Below, piece after piece: positions 35,305 through 47,859 of a DNA stretch of 64,000 bases. Source of the stretch: Uloborus plumipes (taxonomy: Eukaryota; Arthropoda; Arachnida; Araneae; Uloboridae); contig JAXGGA010005186.1 of assembly GCA_038373865.1 (NCBI GenBank), forward strand, positions 16,479 through 80,478, written 5' to 3'. The notes under the pieces were generated by a model. The model worked only from the letters and a program-made list of their open reading frames with translations. It did no database searches and was not told the DNA's origin. How positions within the stretch are numbered: position 1 is the first letter of the stretch; each line of letters starts with the position of its first letter. A program made the position numbers and the translations under genes.

Positions 35305-35686
35305 CACAGCAAAAAATGAACTATTGTTTTTACAGTATAATAATGGCAGCCGAGGTTCCAATTTAAAATTGCAAAACGCACAGTAATAAAACTGTAAAAC
35401 TAGAAATTTTGTAGTTTCTTACTGTAAAGTTAGCAATTTAACAGTTTATTGCAGGAAAATTTAGCTGTATTTTACTGTAAAAGCAACAGTATAATACTGG
35501 CAGCAGAGGTTCCAGTTTAAAACTGTAAAATGTACGATAGTAAACTGTAAATCTAGCATTATTACAGTTTATTGCTGTAAAATTAGCACTTTTAAAGTTT
35601 AGTACTGTTAAATTAGAAATTTTACAGTTTATTACTGTAAAATTAGCTGTATTATACTGTAAAAACAACATTTATTTTTTACAGTG
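35305..35686. mobile_element. ACTGTAAAA miniature element, copy A (dimer)
   Basis: The ends CACAGCAAAAAATGAAC and inverted TTTATTTTTTACAGTG are flanked by TA (35303-35304 and 35687-35688). The interior is built from repeated ACAGTTTATTACTGTAAAATTAGC-like words. The block ACAGTATAAT(A/-)CTGGCAGC, running into GAGGTTCC, occurs twice (35332 and 35486), so the element is a head-to-tail dimer with a 154-bp period. Relatives lie at 48.3, 53.0 and 59.6 kb. Confidence 0.85.
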
Positions 35687-35749
35687 TAGAATTATCCAAT
35701 TGTTACACTCAAAAGCAGATTTATGGGATTGATTACCACCAAGCACTGC

Positions 35750-36060
35750 TGAAATAGACTCGAATCTCTTCTATGTTCTCTACCATTTTTTGAGGCACGA
35801 AAAATGAGCTGTATGGCCTGCTATTCGAGCCCATGTCCTCACATCAGTGTATCAAGTGGTCACCATGGAGACACTTACCCACCAAAATTCTCCCTTTTCG
35901 ATGACGCAGCGAAATCCCGGCTCAGGGGTTGATTTCGGGCAGAGTCAGCCGGGGATGAAATAGTGCTTTATTTTGTTCACATCAGCCTCTCCACCTGGAA
36001 CTCGGGGCTTCGGAAGGCCGAGTCTAACTCTCTTTCCTTGCACATGGTCCGTGGTGGATT
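35750..36060. promoter_or_regulatory. GC-richer island, candidate conserved non-coding element
   Basis: Unique GC-balanced sequence between AT-rich flanks. No open frame or known domain. Regulatory role inferred from composition only. Confidence 0.22.
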
Positions 36061-36570
36061 TTAGGGAGAGGGGGTTGCACAAAGAAAGAGATAGAAATAA
36101 TTTAACAATACCATTAACTATTTTTTTATTTAATTCTTCTTATCTTAAGTAAAAAATTTAAACAGTTTCTTTGAAAAAAAGAAAAAGAAAAGAAAAGAAG
36201 AGAAAAATATTATTATTATCATTCAATAATCTTTTATTTTAATAATTACGGCAATATTTCCAAGTAATGCCATGTAATTTAGATACCATGTTGTTGAATT
36301 TTTATAAGGTTTAGTTTATAATAGACTTATAATGTTAAGAAGGATATTTTACCTACACAATTAAAACTAATTAGCATGAACTTTCTGCCCTTTAAAGTAG
36401 ATTAATTGACTCTAAGAGTCTTAAAAGCACTCTGAAAAAACCTCCTGAGGACATTTTTTGTTAAAAATTTTATAGAGTGGGAGCACTTTTCACTTTTCTG
36501 TGTTCCTCCTAAAAACTATGTCTGTACCCGCTCCTGGTCAGTAAGTCCAAAGTCATATAATGCCATAAGG
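36061..36570. other. AT-rich intergenic sequence
   Basis: Contains a purine-rich patch near 36176-36206. No gene recognised. Confidence 0.45.
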
Positions 36571-36579
36571 GCTCCCCAA

Positions 36580-37372
36580 ATGATGTCATGCTTCATTGAG
36601 GGTACGGGAAATTGTGAATTTGTGACAAGGGATAGTAAGACGTGTGACATTACACCTTTTTTTAGGAATGTGTTTATGGACAAGTTGGCGATTCCGATAG
36701 CCGATTATGTACACCAGAGTTTTGTAGTGCCTGCAGTGAGTCTCCTTGATGCTTCAAAAAAACTAGCATCATTACCTGACGGTTGAAAGTAGGTAGTTTG
36801 AGTTCAAGGCCTTCATTAAAAAACTTTTAGTTAACTTAATAATGCAAGTTTCTTCGTTTTAAGTGAAGTTCTGGTGCAGCAGCATGGACGTTGGCCCTAC
36901 TTCCTCCGACAAATCACTGTTTTGTCAAAAAAAAAAAAAGGCTCTGTGGAACAATCATTTTTTGCTAAGTACGTTACATATAATTTTTCCAAGAAACATT
37001 GACGAGAACTCTTCTTTCTGGACAAAGATCACAAGAGATGTTAAGAAAAAGTATAAGCAATGCCTTAGATGCGAAGCAAAAGAAACTACCTGAGAAAGCA
37101 CGCGTTGTTCTTGACAATCTTGATCCTCTCTCGGCCACAAAGGAATGAAGTCGGTAAGTGTCATTGTTGTAATGTATTATTTTAGCAAGTTGGTCATAGC
37201 TGATGAATTTCCTTTGTTCTACCTAGAGCTCTTAACGGCAGGAATTAAGAGCAACTTACGCGCCGCCAGACCGTCAGCCTTTTCAATGGCAGGTTGTTTT
37301 CTTTGCACTGTCACTGCGTCGGATGAGAAAATATTTTTACAGAATTCGTATATTTTTAACAAGACTTATTAA
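36580..37372 (+). pseudogene. Degenerate coding remnant of unknown origin
   Basis: Three successive open pieces on the + strand (36580-36786, 36863-37093 and 37145-37372) have a more protein-like composition than the other chance frames. Examples are CDITPFFRNVFMDKLAIPIA, a basic FWTKITRDVKKKYKQCLRC stretch, and ELLTAGIKSNLRAARPSAF. They lie in different frames with stops between them, as expected for a decayed gene or transposon ORF. I do not recognise the family. The evidence is composition and arrangement only. Confidence 0.3.
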
Positions 37373-37507
37373 TTTACGAAGAGCTTGAATATAAAACTAA
37401 TCGCCAAGATGTTGACTCAGTAGCAGTTGGCGATTAAACTATAATGTTTGCAAAAAATACGAAACAAATCGACCACTTTCTTAAGGGAGAATCCTGTTTG
37501 GAAGGCT

Positions 37508-37508
<1 letters not shown>

Positions 37509-37544
<36 letters not shown>

Positions 37545-37567
37545 TTGTTTGGGGGGGGGGGGGGGGG
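37509..37567. repeat. A32 run followed by G17 run
   Basis: A long poly(A) tract at 37509-37540 is separated by ten bases from a poly(G) tract at 37551-37567. Long G runs are sites where assembly length errors are likely. Confidence 0.85.
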
Positions 37568-37709
37568 TATTTTTTTTAGGATGAAAAAATAGTAACTATA
37601 GCGAACTTTTATTAGCGAACTTAATTATTTTATTGCATGTTTGAACGTGGGAAAAACATTTTTTTCAAGAAAAATATTCAACATGTAACCGATTTTCATT
37701 CACATGCAT

Positions 37710-38057
37710 GCAACTGCTGTTTTCAATGTGCGAGACAGATGGAGCTCGTAATTTTCCCCTGAAACAAGAAAGCCAAACACCATTTTAATTCTGATGTATA
37801 TTTCTTCTATTTGAACTAAAAACATTCCCGAAAAAAAATTCTTAACTTTTTTTTAAGAAAGTTGAAATGATTTTTTTTTTTTTACAAAAAGCACTTTTTT
37901 TTTTCAAACCTGAGAAAGCATTCCAATTTCAGATTTTTAAAGAAATTTTTAATTATATGTATATATAGAAGAAAAATGTATGAAAATTAAAATGGTGTTT
38001 TAATTTCAAATGACAAATACGAGCTCCATCTGTCCCGCCGATTGAGAGCAGCAGTTA
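37710..38057. mobile_element. 348-bp palindromic miniature element
   Basis: The outer inverted words are CAACTGCTGTTTTCAATG and its diverged inverse GATTGAGAGCAGCAGTTA. Inside them are inverted copies of GACAGATGGAGCTCGTA, and nearer the centre inverted copies of AACACCATTTTAATT. The whole could fold into a long imperfect hairpin. No second copy or clear target duplication was seen. Confidence 0.6.
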
Positions 38058-39280
38058 CACAAATGAGCATAAAAATATATTGAAAATAAGTATATAATTG
38101 TATTGAAGAGGGTATGTGCGTGTATCCAGCGCTTCTTTATGTCTCTATTCGTGTAAGTGTGTTAATTATGCACAAAGTTGTCTTATAAAGAATTTGCAAT
38201 GTTAATTTTCATTAGATGTTCTGAATCAAAAAAGTTTCCCACTAGAACCTTCATGTTAAATTCACAAAAATATCTGCAATGTATTATTCAATTTTGAAAA
38301 AGATGCATTCGTAGACACAATTTTTATCCGTAAGGAAATTTATCCCTGACTTTCTAACTTCGTTTAAAGGTTTCGATTCGGGTGAAGATTCCTACAGCAG
38401 TCATAATTTTTCTTTCTGGAGAAACAGAAGAGTTTTGAGACTTTCATGTCGATATCCAATTACCACAACCAAAACCGTGAACGCAGATATTCAGAGGCCT
38501 CGATTCCGAAATCATATTGTACAACGAATAACCCAATTTTCTTCTCTCTGCATGGTGTGGGTCAAAATATAATTTTTTCGAAATCGAGTTTTTTTTTACT
38601 GATAAGAAGTTCATACATATTGTTCTTTGAGAGGAAGGGAATGAGTGGCATACATAGAACAAAATTCGAATTGAATATACTTTTTGTGCTTAAAAGATAA
38701 ATCTACCTGCTTCCTTGGATAGAGCAAACCAGCTCTCCCCCTCAAAACAAATCTGTTGTACAATATTATTCTTTTTCTCTTTTTCTTTTTTTATATAAAT
38801 CTGATGGAATGATGCCTTTTTCACCATCTTACAATGTTGAGATTCAAAAAAAAAAAAAAAAAAAAGGAATCGCGCATGGTGAAGAAAATTGTTTGCTGGA
38901 AGTAAATTCCCTTACAACCACTCTTAAATAAGCAGATAATCTAATCTTTACCCTTTTGAGTCTCTGAGGCTCTGCAACTTCGGAACCTTTAACTCCTGGC
39001 TTGACCTTATAATATAGTTTCTGAAAATGTTTTCTCGCTTTCTTACATTTTAAAAATCCACTTCTGCATTTTTCTTTTTTTCTCCTTTATTTCACGAATT
39101 TATTCGTATTGTTAAATAAAATAGTTTTTATGTGTTGAATGCAAACAATCAGCTAAAATTCAAAGCACGTCCCCCCCCCCAAATGGTCATTGATTATCAG
39201 AATTTTCTATTATTGTAAAGGAAGTAAATTTGCTTTATTTTGCAGAAAATCACCTTTCTTTATCATAATAGTTATTACTA
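38058..39280. other. AT-rich intergenic sequence
   Basis: No gene recognised. It includes an A run near 38847-38865 and a C run near 39171-39180. The open frames near 38446-38700 are antisense pairs without domains. Confidence 0.45.
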
Positions 39281-39390
39281 CAATAATAATAGTAATTATA
39301 TGTAATAATATAATAATAATAATAATAAATAATGAGAATAATGCTTAGTATTATGGCTGTTGCTGTTGTTATTGTTATTATTACTGTTAC
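39260..39390. repeat. Degenerate (AAT)n / (GTT)n microsatellite
   Basis: Trinucleotide AAT repeats are followed by TGTTATTGTTATTATT-type repeats. Confidence 0.75.
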
Positions 39391-39724
39391 GAATTTTAAA
39401 TTTGTAGTAGCATTCCGTTGGATCATCGTAAAGCAGAGAAGGAAAAGCAACAGTTGTTTGAGACAAGTGATTAGTTTAAAAACATGTTCGATAGCATTGA
39501 GCGCCTTAGTTTTTCTTCTGTTAAGAGAAAATTTTACTTTTCAACTAAACTACATTACATTCCAATCCTATGCAAAAATGTATTGTTTTCTTAAAGAATC
39601 ACTTTAAAAGTTTTTCTAAGGCAACACAAATATATTAATAGCTATTTTTTAAAAAACTGTTTCGAAGCTCTTGCTTTTTCGTTAGTTTTGTTTGTGAAAA
39701 AGTTGTGTCAGCCATAAAAAAGTA

Positions 39725-41246
39725 CACTGCGATGCGAAAGTTTAGACAAAATGCAAATATGTGAATAAAAAGAAAACTATTCAACGAAATGCTTTCAAAT
39801 TTCTACTGCAGGTACACAATATGGTCCCAAATACGTGTCTGGAGTTCTTACAACTATAACTGGAATCAAATTTTGGATATTACAAAAGATATTTTTTACA
39901 TTGTTGCAAAAGTTTAGACAATAGTCAGATTTTATGCAAATATCCCTTGAAATGTGATTGGTGGAGGAAATGCGGGACTGTATTATTCATTTATAAAGTG
40001 CAGAGATTGCTGAATAAATAATCAAAATCTCAAAAGCTCTTTAGTTCTCGTGTAAAGAAGATGAGAAAGTTTGGAAGCCGAAATTTGAAAATGAACCTAC
40101 TTTATTAATTTTTTGTCTTTTAAATCGGCTCTAGTATGGTAGTACATTGTTTTTTGACTTTGTGGAGAGCAAATTCAGACATGCGTATCGATCAAAAAGT
40201 CCAAGAAAAATTATATTTCTTAAGGATGAAGGAATTGAAAAAACGGCTCAGACTGACGATTCGCCCCTTAATCCTACAAAACTTCAACTTGGGTCAAAAA
40301 CAGCACGTGACAGCATAAGTAGATGAACAACTGAATCGGAATGCATAAAAAAAAACAAAGAATTGTGCTTGAGCCTTTTCAGACAGAGTGTCCCAAATAA
40401 GCCAGATTTTATTGGTAAAAGCAGCACAGCATATGATCATTGGATATTTCTCAAGTCCCGCGAAAAGAATTATAATCCATCTAGGCCATCCCAATTTTAA
40501 TAATTTTTATCAAAGAAAGTACCATTCATTTTTTAGTCACGATGATACATATGCTGCTTTTCACATTAAAATCTGGCTTATTTGGGACACTCTGTCCGAA
40601 AAGGCTCAGGCACAATTCTTTGTTTTTTTTATGCATTCCGATTCAGTTGTTCATCTACTTATGCTGTCACGTGCTGTTTTTGACCCAAGTTGAAGTTTTG
40701 TAGGATTAAGGGGCGATGAGCCGCTTTTTTCAATTCCTTCATCCTTAAGAAATATTATTTTTCTTGGACTTTTTGATCGATATGCATGTCTGAATTTGAT
40801 CTCCACAAAGTCAAAAACAATGTACTACCATACTAGAACCGATTTAAAAGACAAAAAATTAATAAAGTAGGTTCATTTTCAAATTTCGGCTTCAAAACTT
40901 TTTCATCTTCTTTACACGACGAGAACTAAAGAGCTTTTGAGGTTTTTATTATTTATTCAGCAATCTCTGAACTTTATAAATGAATAATACAGTCCCGCAT
41001 TTCCTCCCCCAATCACATTTCAAGGGATATTTGCATAAAATTTGACTATTGTCTAAACTTTTGCAACAATGTAAAAAAACGTCTTTTGTAATATCCAAAA
41101 TTTGATTCCAGTTATAGTTATAAGAACTCCAGACACGTATTTGGTACCATATTGTGTACTTGCAGTAGAAATTTGAAAGCATTTCGTTGAATAGTTTTCT
41201 TTTTATTCACATATTTGCATTTTGTCTAAACTTTTGCATCGCAGTG
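39725..41246. mobile_element. 1.52-kb near-complete palindrome, TA-flanked
   Basis: It begins CACTGCGATGCGAAAGTTTA and ends with the inverse, with one mismatch in the first 20 bases. It is bounded by TA (39723-39724 and 41247-41248). The arms pair almost continuously from both ends to about 40445 and 40545, leaving a loop of roughly 100 bp, so each arm is about 700 bp. The TA duplication and CACTG-type end suggest a Tc1/mariner-mobilised foldback element. There is no coding capacity. The mirror-image open frames in the two arms are shadows of each other. Confidence 0.88.
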
Positions 41247-41656
41247 TACAAGTAACGCAATACTTTGATAGAATAAGTAGCTTTTACGATTAGGTCCTTT
41301 TATTTCTAAGGAAAAAAATCGCCTGCTACAGATCTTGCGGTTAAATTAATAAAAGGCAAAATATAGGCACAAATAAGAAATATTACAGCATATTCTAATC
41401 AGAATGCAAAACAAGCAATCATGCAGAAAAATGTACTCTGTAATTGTTATTCGTTTGCTTAAAAAACACTACAGTCAGTAACATTTTTAGAATTTTCCCA
41501 GCCCAATTTAGGCAATTCAGAATCTAAAATATGCTTTACACAGTCGGATATTTATTTTCACTATCACAGAAGTTTCACTAAAAAGTGAAAACACAATTCA
41601 TTGAACTTTTAATGCATTATTTATCACCGTTCATTATTTTCTTGCTCATACAGCAG

Positions 41657-42070
41657 CATTAACTACAACACCACGTCTTTAAAAGTTTTAATACTTTATA
41701 AACTCCCTGACCATGCTATTTTGAAAAGTTAATTTTTCAACGAACAATAACACGCAGAAATACTTTTGTATACAATATTCGTATTAAATAAACTTTATGG
41801 AGCAAACTCTGATTTTCTGTAGGATTGTTTAGCCGAACGCTTTGTTTACCTTAAACGCTCTTTTACTTTTTTGCGTTTTCGACTAAAAATATTTTTTAAA
41901 ACTATTAATGATCAGGTATAACTATCAGGTATCTAGAAATAAAACTAACATTAACTACAACACCAAGCCTAAATAAGTTTTAATACTTTATGAACTCCCT
42001 GACCATGCTATTTTGAACAGTTAATTTTTCAACGAACAATAACACGCAGAAATAACTATCAGGTATCTAG
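41657..42070. repeat. Direct duplication, about 110-bp copies offset about 290 bp
   Basis: The segment CATTAACTACAACACCA...AACACGCAGAAATA occurs at about 41657-41762 and 41949-42055. AACTATCAGGTATCTAGA also occurs twice (about 41921 and 42054). This is a local segmental duplication. Function unknown. Confidence 0.8.
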
Positions 42071-42282
42071 AGGTTTTTTTTTTGCCTTTACTTTTAAAAG
42101 GGAGAAAAAAATATCACTTAGCGAATATGCGCTTCATTTTTGAAAATATTTACTTATCATTAATTTTGAATGGTGACCCACCACACTCTTAAATCCGTGC
42201 TTTAATCCAATATGCCCAACTGAACTTGATACATTCTAGTTTTAAGATTCTACTATACCTTAATTTATGTATGCTTGTTATA

Positions 42283-43119
42283 CACTCAGGCACATTGAAA
42301 ATAGCGACCCAAGAAGAAATCGTCGGATTGAAATGCGACTGCGTCTACAGTGGTGCCAAGCCAGATCAATGTGGAATGTCACAGATTGGCAAAAGGTTGT
42401 GTTTAGTGATGAGTCTCGGTTTATTTCAGGGACTGATGATAACCGTGTACGGTTGTGGAGGCACCCAGGTGAGCGGGACAATTCCTCCCACACTGAACTA
42501 CGTCACACTGCCCGCACAGCTGGTGTACGGGTCTGGGGGCCATGTCCTATGATAGCCGGTCCAATCTAATTGTGATGCGTGGAAACTTAACCGGCCAACG
42601 TTACGTTGATGATATTCTTCGACCCCTTTTAGGACCTTTTCTAAATGGTCTCCCAGGGGCAATTTTCCAGCAAGATAATGCTCATCCGCATACAGCAAGA
42701 GTTGCTCAAGACTTCCTACATCATTTTCAGACTCTTCCAAGGCCGGCCCGCTCCCCCGGCCTTGGAGATGGGGCCCTATAGAGCATGTGTGGGATTAGCT
42801 AAAACGTCAGATGCCATCGTGTCACTCTGTGCGTGATTTGGAGTTGGCTGTTACAAATTTGTGGACCCATCTGCCTCAGGACAACAACAGGCGTCTAATC
42901 AACTCAATGCCGGACCGTGTGGCGGCATGTATTGCAGCTAGAGGTGGTCCAACGCGCTATTGAAATTACTCTGTATTTGTGTCCTTGCACGCCCTGTATT
43001 CGTTCAACTGTCTTGATTTTGAGATCAAGTGAATCTCTCATCTGTATCATTATGCGTATTAAATTTCATTTCAATCCGATGCTTTCTTCTTGGGTCGCTA
43101 TTTTCAATGTGCCTGAGTG
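42283..43119 (+). mobile_element. Internally deleted Tc1-like element
   Basis: 53-bp inverted termini beginning CACTCAGGCACATTGAAAAT, with only a few mismatches, are bounded by TA (42281-42282 and 43120-43121). At 837 bp it is short for Tc1. The left terminal repeat runs straight into the middle of the transposase, so the region for the DNA-binding half is gone. Confidence 0.93.
42336..42963 (+). pseudogene. Tc1-like transposase, C-terminal half only, broken
   Basis: Translation starts at RLRLQWCQARSMWN directly after the terminal repeat. It reaches VVFSDESRF (first catalytic D), changes frame near 42541, and continues MSYDSRSNLIVMRG to FQQDNAHPHTARVAQDFL (second D). After RSPG it shifts again. 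The third piece has PIEHVWD (catalytic E) followed by an in-frame TAG, then a conserved C-terminus ending RGGPTRY and TGA (42961-42963). The HTH domains are absent. The protein is non-functional. Confidence 0.92.
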
Positions 43120-43121
43120 TA

Positions 43122-45349
43122 TGTATGTTTAAAAGAGTTGAGACTTTCGTTGAATTAAAATTTCAAAAAGCTCTTCCACAGAAGCTTCAATCGAATTTCT
43201 TGTTTCAGTGAATTAAAAGCGCTTTATTTACTGCTTCAAGTATGTTTTAAGGAGTTGAGCATTCGGTTGAGCTAAAACCCTCAAAAGGTTCTTAGAAAAC
43301 AAAAGAAAACTTCATCTTCAGAAATCTGATAACGTTTTTAACTGACCCATTTTACCAACCAGTTGGTTGACCATTTATTGTATTGAATTATTGAAGTTAA
43401 GCTCCATCACTGCATTTAGATTTTATGCAAATGAAAAAAAGAAAGAATGAAAGTGACTGCTAGGAATAAATTAAAAGCGTTAAATGAAATATACCACTTT
43501 GATATTCAACACGCGGAAAATATTTCTTTGCTTCTTCTACAGAGCAAAAATACATAAAATGTTAAATTAAGTATTCAAATAAATAAATATAAAGTAGTAA
43601 GTAACCACTCCTAAGCCAGGACTAATCCAGAATATGATTTATTACAGAAAGGAACAAAAAATCAAACTTTCATACAACAAATATGAAACCTACTGTCTAG
43701 TAAGTTACCGCCCCGTGTGGCAAGCACAAGTTGTTTTTCGTCTACTGCACTGCACTGACAGAGAAACAACATTTACAGAATTTAATTAGCTATAGAGAGA
43801 GGACAAAAGACTATTGAACATTTGGCGAAGGAGCTATAATGTTCGTGAGACACAAGAAGTTTATCTAGAACTAAACGAGCCTGTTGATTTTCTAATAGCA
43901 GCACCATTTCTTACTCACTTGTAAAAAAAACGTTTCAATATATTCTTTTTTTTTTTTTTGCTTTTTGAGTGCATTTTAAAATAGTTGAAAAAAAAAGGAC
44001 AGTGTTTTTATTCGTTATACCAATCGCAAGCAAAAATAACAAAGTCAAAGTGTTTTTAATTTATTTTTCAGTTGCAAAGTAACTCTTACTGTCTTGCTTC
44101 TATTGGTTGAATGTTTGCTTTTACGGACATTCAAAACTTCCGACAAATACTTTGACTTTTGTTGGATGTTTCATCAAAAAAAAATCACTTCTTTTGTATT
44201 AGAAACGAGATTCTTTGTAACTTTGAAACTCAGTTTCCCTGATTATTTGTGCATTAACATGTTCTTTTACTTTCTTTTATTCTACAAGCACAAAAATATT
44301 TATTTAATTCTTAGTCACGTGTTCTTCCCAACATGACGTAATATCGTCATTTAAAGGCCGAAGATCAGTTTTTTGCTATTATGCCATTTACCAGTTTTAC
44401 TCGTGTTAAGACAAAAGTAATTTCAATGATAATTTCAGACAAGTATTCCAAACTTTGAAAGACTTTTTTCTCAGGGAAAGATAATGAATCTATTTGGAAA
44501 AAGAGAAGTTATTTTCATGCGATTTTCTTCCATTCAAGAAACTCTAAAACACATGTGTACATGCTTTGATATTCTAAACAGTCTATTAATGCCTCATTGC
44601 TCTGCTGAAATGCTGATAATTTCTTTTCAATATTGTTGTTGATGGGATAAATATTACTAAAGCACTGCTTTTCAGAAATTCAAGCTCATCTACATTAAAT
44701 CTTAAGTTGGCAGTTTGTTATGCGTATTGTTTCTAAAATGCAAAAAAAAAAAAAAAATGCTTTCGGAAATTCTCTATTCAATCTTTCAGATCGTGCAATA
44801 AGTCTTGTTTAATGCTTTTTAGCAATTTTTAGGTTTGTTTTCATAAATACATAAAATCATTTTCTTTCCAAGCATTTTGGTGAAAAGATTCCAATTTAAG
44901 AAATATTGTTCCTTCTGAATTTACAAATACTATTCCTTGCATGCTGTCAACTGTCAGTCTAAAAAGAAATGATTTAATATTGAGCATATGCTGCGCAAGT
45001 TCACCCTCTCCAAATGAGGATGTTTTTAAAGCATTTGTTAAAATTATTATTCTCCTCCCCCCGCCGATTACTCTGCGTTAGATTTCATGAAAATAGTTTG
45101 TAAATGTAGATAAAATATCTCAAAAGAATAGGTATTGTATAAGCTATATTTATTTAAACCTTATAGTCAAAATTCATGTCTTATAGCTAAAGTTTAAATT
45201 GAATTTGAATGTAAAGTAAATATTTTTCATTTAAAAGAAAAAGAAATAAATCGCAAATAATCTCGAATTCGATTGCTGGAAATCGAAGACAAAGATATCT
45301 TGTCACGCCAAAACAGCAAGAGTTTGTGAAAGCTACGAAGCACCAAAAA
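43122..45349. other. AT-rich intergenic sequence
   Basis: No gene recognised. The 80-codon frame at 44094-44336 is hydrophobic and phenylalanine-rich but typical of AT-rich chance frames. Confidence 0.45.
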
Positions 45350-45900
45350 TAAAAATACAGAGCATTTTGTGCTCCGAAGTTTTACGAAAAGAATAAGAGA
45401 GAGAAGCGGAAGAGTAACCCGAAAGTTCGATGTCGGCAAAACTTTCCGTGATTGGATAGCACCGTCTGAGATGAAATGCAACTTTCCTTTTCGCGAAACA
45501 AGACAGACTTGCTTCACTTCACTTCTGAGCCCTGGAAGTGTTCCTTTCCGACGGTGTCAACTCCTATCTTATCGCTTTTCGGCAAATAGGAAACAGCGAA
45601 GCGATGAATTATTTAAAGGGACGGTGGGGAAAAAAATAGGGAACAGAGATCACCGGGTGACACCCAAGTGAGGGAGAAAGGGGAATTCTGGGATGCGTTC
45701 TTCGAACCACAGCGTAACTGGATTTCTCTGTTTTGGAGATCACGCCGCATTTTCATGGAGGGGTGAGAAATTTCGCCGATCTGTGAAATCTGGGAGTAGA
45801 CTTGAGAATAACACGTTTAAGAGTTCATACATCACCACAGGACGGGGGAGAAGTTTTTTGCTTCTATATGAAAGAACCGTGAACAATGCTGTAAAATAGC
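45350..45900. promoter_or_regulatory. GC-richer island, candidate conserved non-coding element or exon
   Basis: Unique, GC-balanced sequence. A 100-codon basic open frame (45369-45671) and a 68-codon frame (45693-45899) show no recognisable domain. CACCGGGTGACACC and GATTGGATAG words are present. Regulatory role is inferred from composition. Confidence 0.25.
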
Positions 45901-46464
45901 CGATAAATAAATAAAGTTAAGAACTTTGCTCTATTATTACATATTACGCAATTTTATTTAATTCATAACAATGTAAAGCAAATTAAAAAATTTAAGATAG
46001 GGATTAGTTCTTGAATGTTGTTTTCTTGTTTTTTGTTTGCTTCGTCAAAAACAGTCTTAATTATTCAAGTGAAAATTACGTTTTCATATCATTACGTGAT
46101 ACTTCGATTCGGTTAGTATGAGTATTAAAAATTTCATGGGTCTTCCCTAACCACATCGTTATGTGTTCGACAGATTATACATTTATATCAATTGCCCACT
46201 ACAGTGATTTGTAATGGTGACTCTAACCGTAGTAGTCGAAAAAATAGTGTTGCAAAGATATCGCATAATAGTAATATAGTTTTTGTACATTGACTGACAT
46301 TGATACAGTGAATCAACATATTTTATATTATTATGTATGCTTGATAATCAAATAAAAGTAAGTAAAAAAATCATTACAATAGATGATTTACTAATGATTA
46401 CAAAATATATTTTATTATATTTTTCTTTTCGTTTGTCACATCTATGTTTTCCGTATTAATTCTA

Positions 46465-46712
46465 CTGCCGTGCTAAGCACAAAAGTCGTATCTTCACTTT
46501 TTAACGAAATTGAATTATCGCCACCAGGTGGCTCTTTGTGCCGTATTTCACCTAAATACAAAATTATATGGTCAATTGAGAACGGGAAATATTTTTTGAA
46601 AAATTCTGAAAAAGTTTCATCTGAATCAAATACATGGTGGCGCAAAACTTTAAAGAGAAAAAACTTTTTTTGAGCTCACCTGCAGATACCACTTTTGCGC
46701 TTAGCACGGCAG
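46465..46712. mobile_element. 248-bp palindromic-ended miniature element
   Basis: Inverted ends CTGCCGTGCTAAGC(A/G)CAAAA at 46465 and 46712 continue with GTCGTATCT/GTGGTATCT. No coding capacity. The flanking bases do not give an exact target duplication. Confidence 0.7.
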
Positions 46713-47149
46713 AATAGAAGTTAGTCTTGATGACGGTTTGAGAAACAGAATTCCGTGTTTCAACTGAAGAGCCTCCCTTTTCTTTTAGAAGGTTGAAACA
46801 TAAAACTTTGTGCAATTGTGTTAAAGACTCTATGAGAGTAACTGGGTAGGAAAAAAATGGACTTAATGACTGGTGGTCAGAAAATGAAGTAAATATTTAA
46901 ATGATGAAAAATTAGGATTTGCATTAAAACGACGCTTTTCAAACCCTAATGCGTCGCAAGTTGCCCTCCCCTCCTTGTTCTCCTTCAAAAATCATAACAC
47001 TTTAAGGCCTTAAGTTTTTTCGGTCCCAATATTCGAATTGATTTTGGCATTGCCAAGTAAAAATTTTGTTTTCTGAAAATGACATGGGGTATAAATTAAC
47101 TGATATACTTTTCCTCATTACTACCAATAGCCAATCTAGACGTCTCTTC

Positions 47150-47670
47150 AGAACTTAGTAAACCTAAAATCTTAAAAAATTATAAGCAAATGATTTCGAT
47201 TAAATAAAGGAACTTAGAAATATTTTTTTACTTCTAGAAATAAATTTTCCTCTTTCAGAGATTACTCAGCTATGATTAAGTTTTAAGTTATGAACTTAGA
47301 AATATTTCTCCAATTCTTTGAAAGGGCTTCTGCATTCTTTGGAATTCGTAAATTACGGTTTCACTATTTGAAATGAACTTAGAAATACTTCTCTATTTAT
47401 AAATAAAAACAGCTCCCCTATTAAAAAATAGTAACATACGATTTGCTTTTTAAAACTGAACATATAAATTATTCCATACTTCTCTACTCTTTGCAATTAG
47501 AAAAATAGTTTTATTTCACGAAATAATTTTAGCTTCACTTCTCTGCTTTAAAAAAAAAAAAAGTTGTCCTCTTTGAAAATTTTAAAACGTGATTCGATTT
47601 AAGTAATTGACTCGAAAATGTCCGTTATACTTCTCTCGGAAAAAACTCCGCTGTTTGAAATCAACAAACT
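47150..47670. repeat. Degenerate array of GAACTTAGAAATACTTCTCT-type units
   Basis: Related words recur about every 75-90 bp (near 47211, 47291, 47374, 47456, 47530 and 47620). Spacers resemble TCTTTGAAA(G/T) or TTTGAAATGAACTTAG. This looks like an old, decayed tandem array. Confidence 0.55.
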
Positions 47671-47859
47671 ATGACTTTGTTAAAAGACTTGAGATGGGGA
47701 AAAGGTTGAAAAAGGAGAAAATCAAATTTTGATAGATATTCGATTGGCTGCATATGATCGAGGAGGAAATGGGATTCGGCAATACATATGAAAATAGGTA
47801 GAAGTATAAATGCGGGTTAGTCAATATTGCGGTTTGATATTCAAAAACCACCAAAGAAT

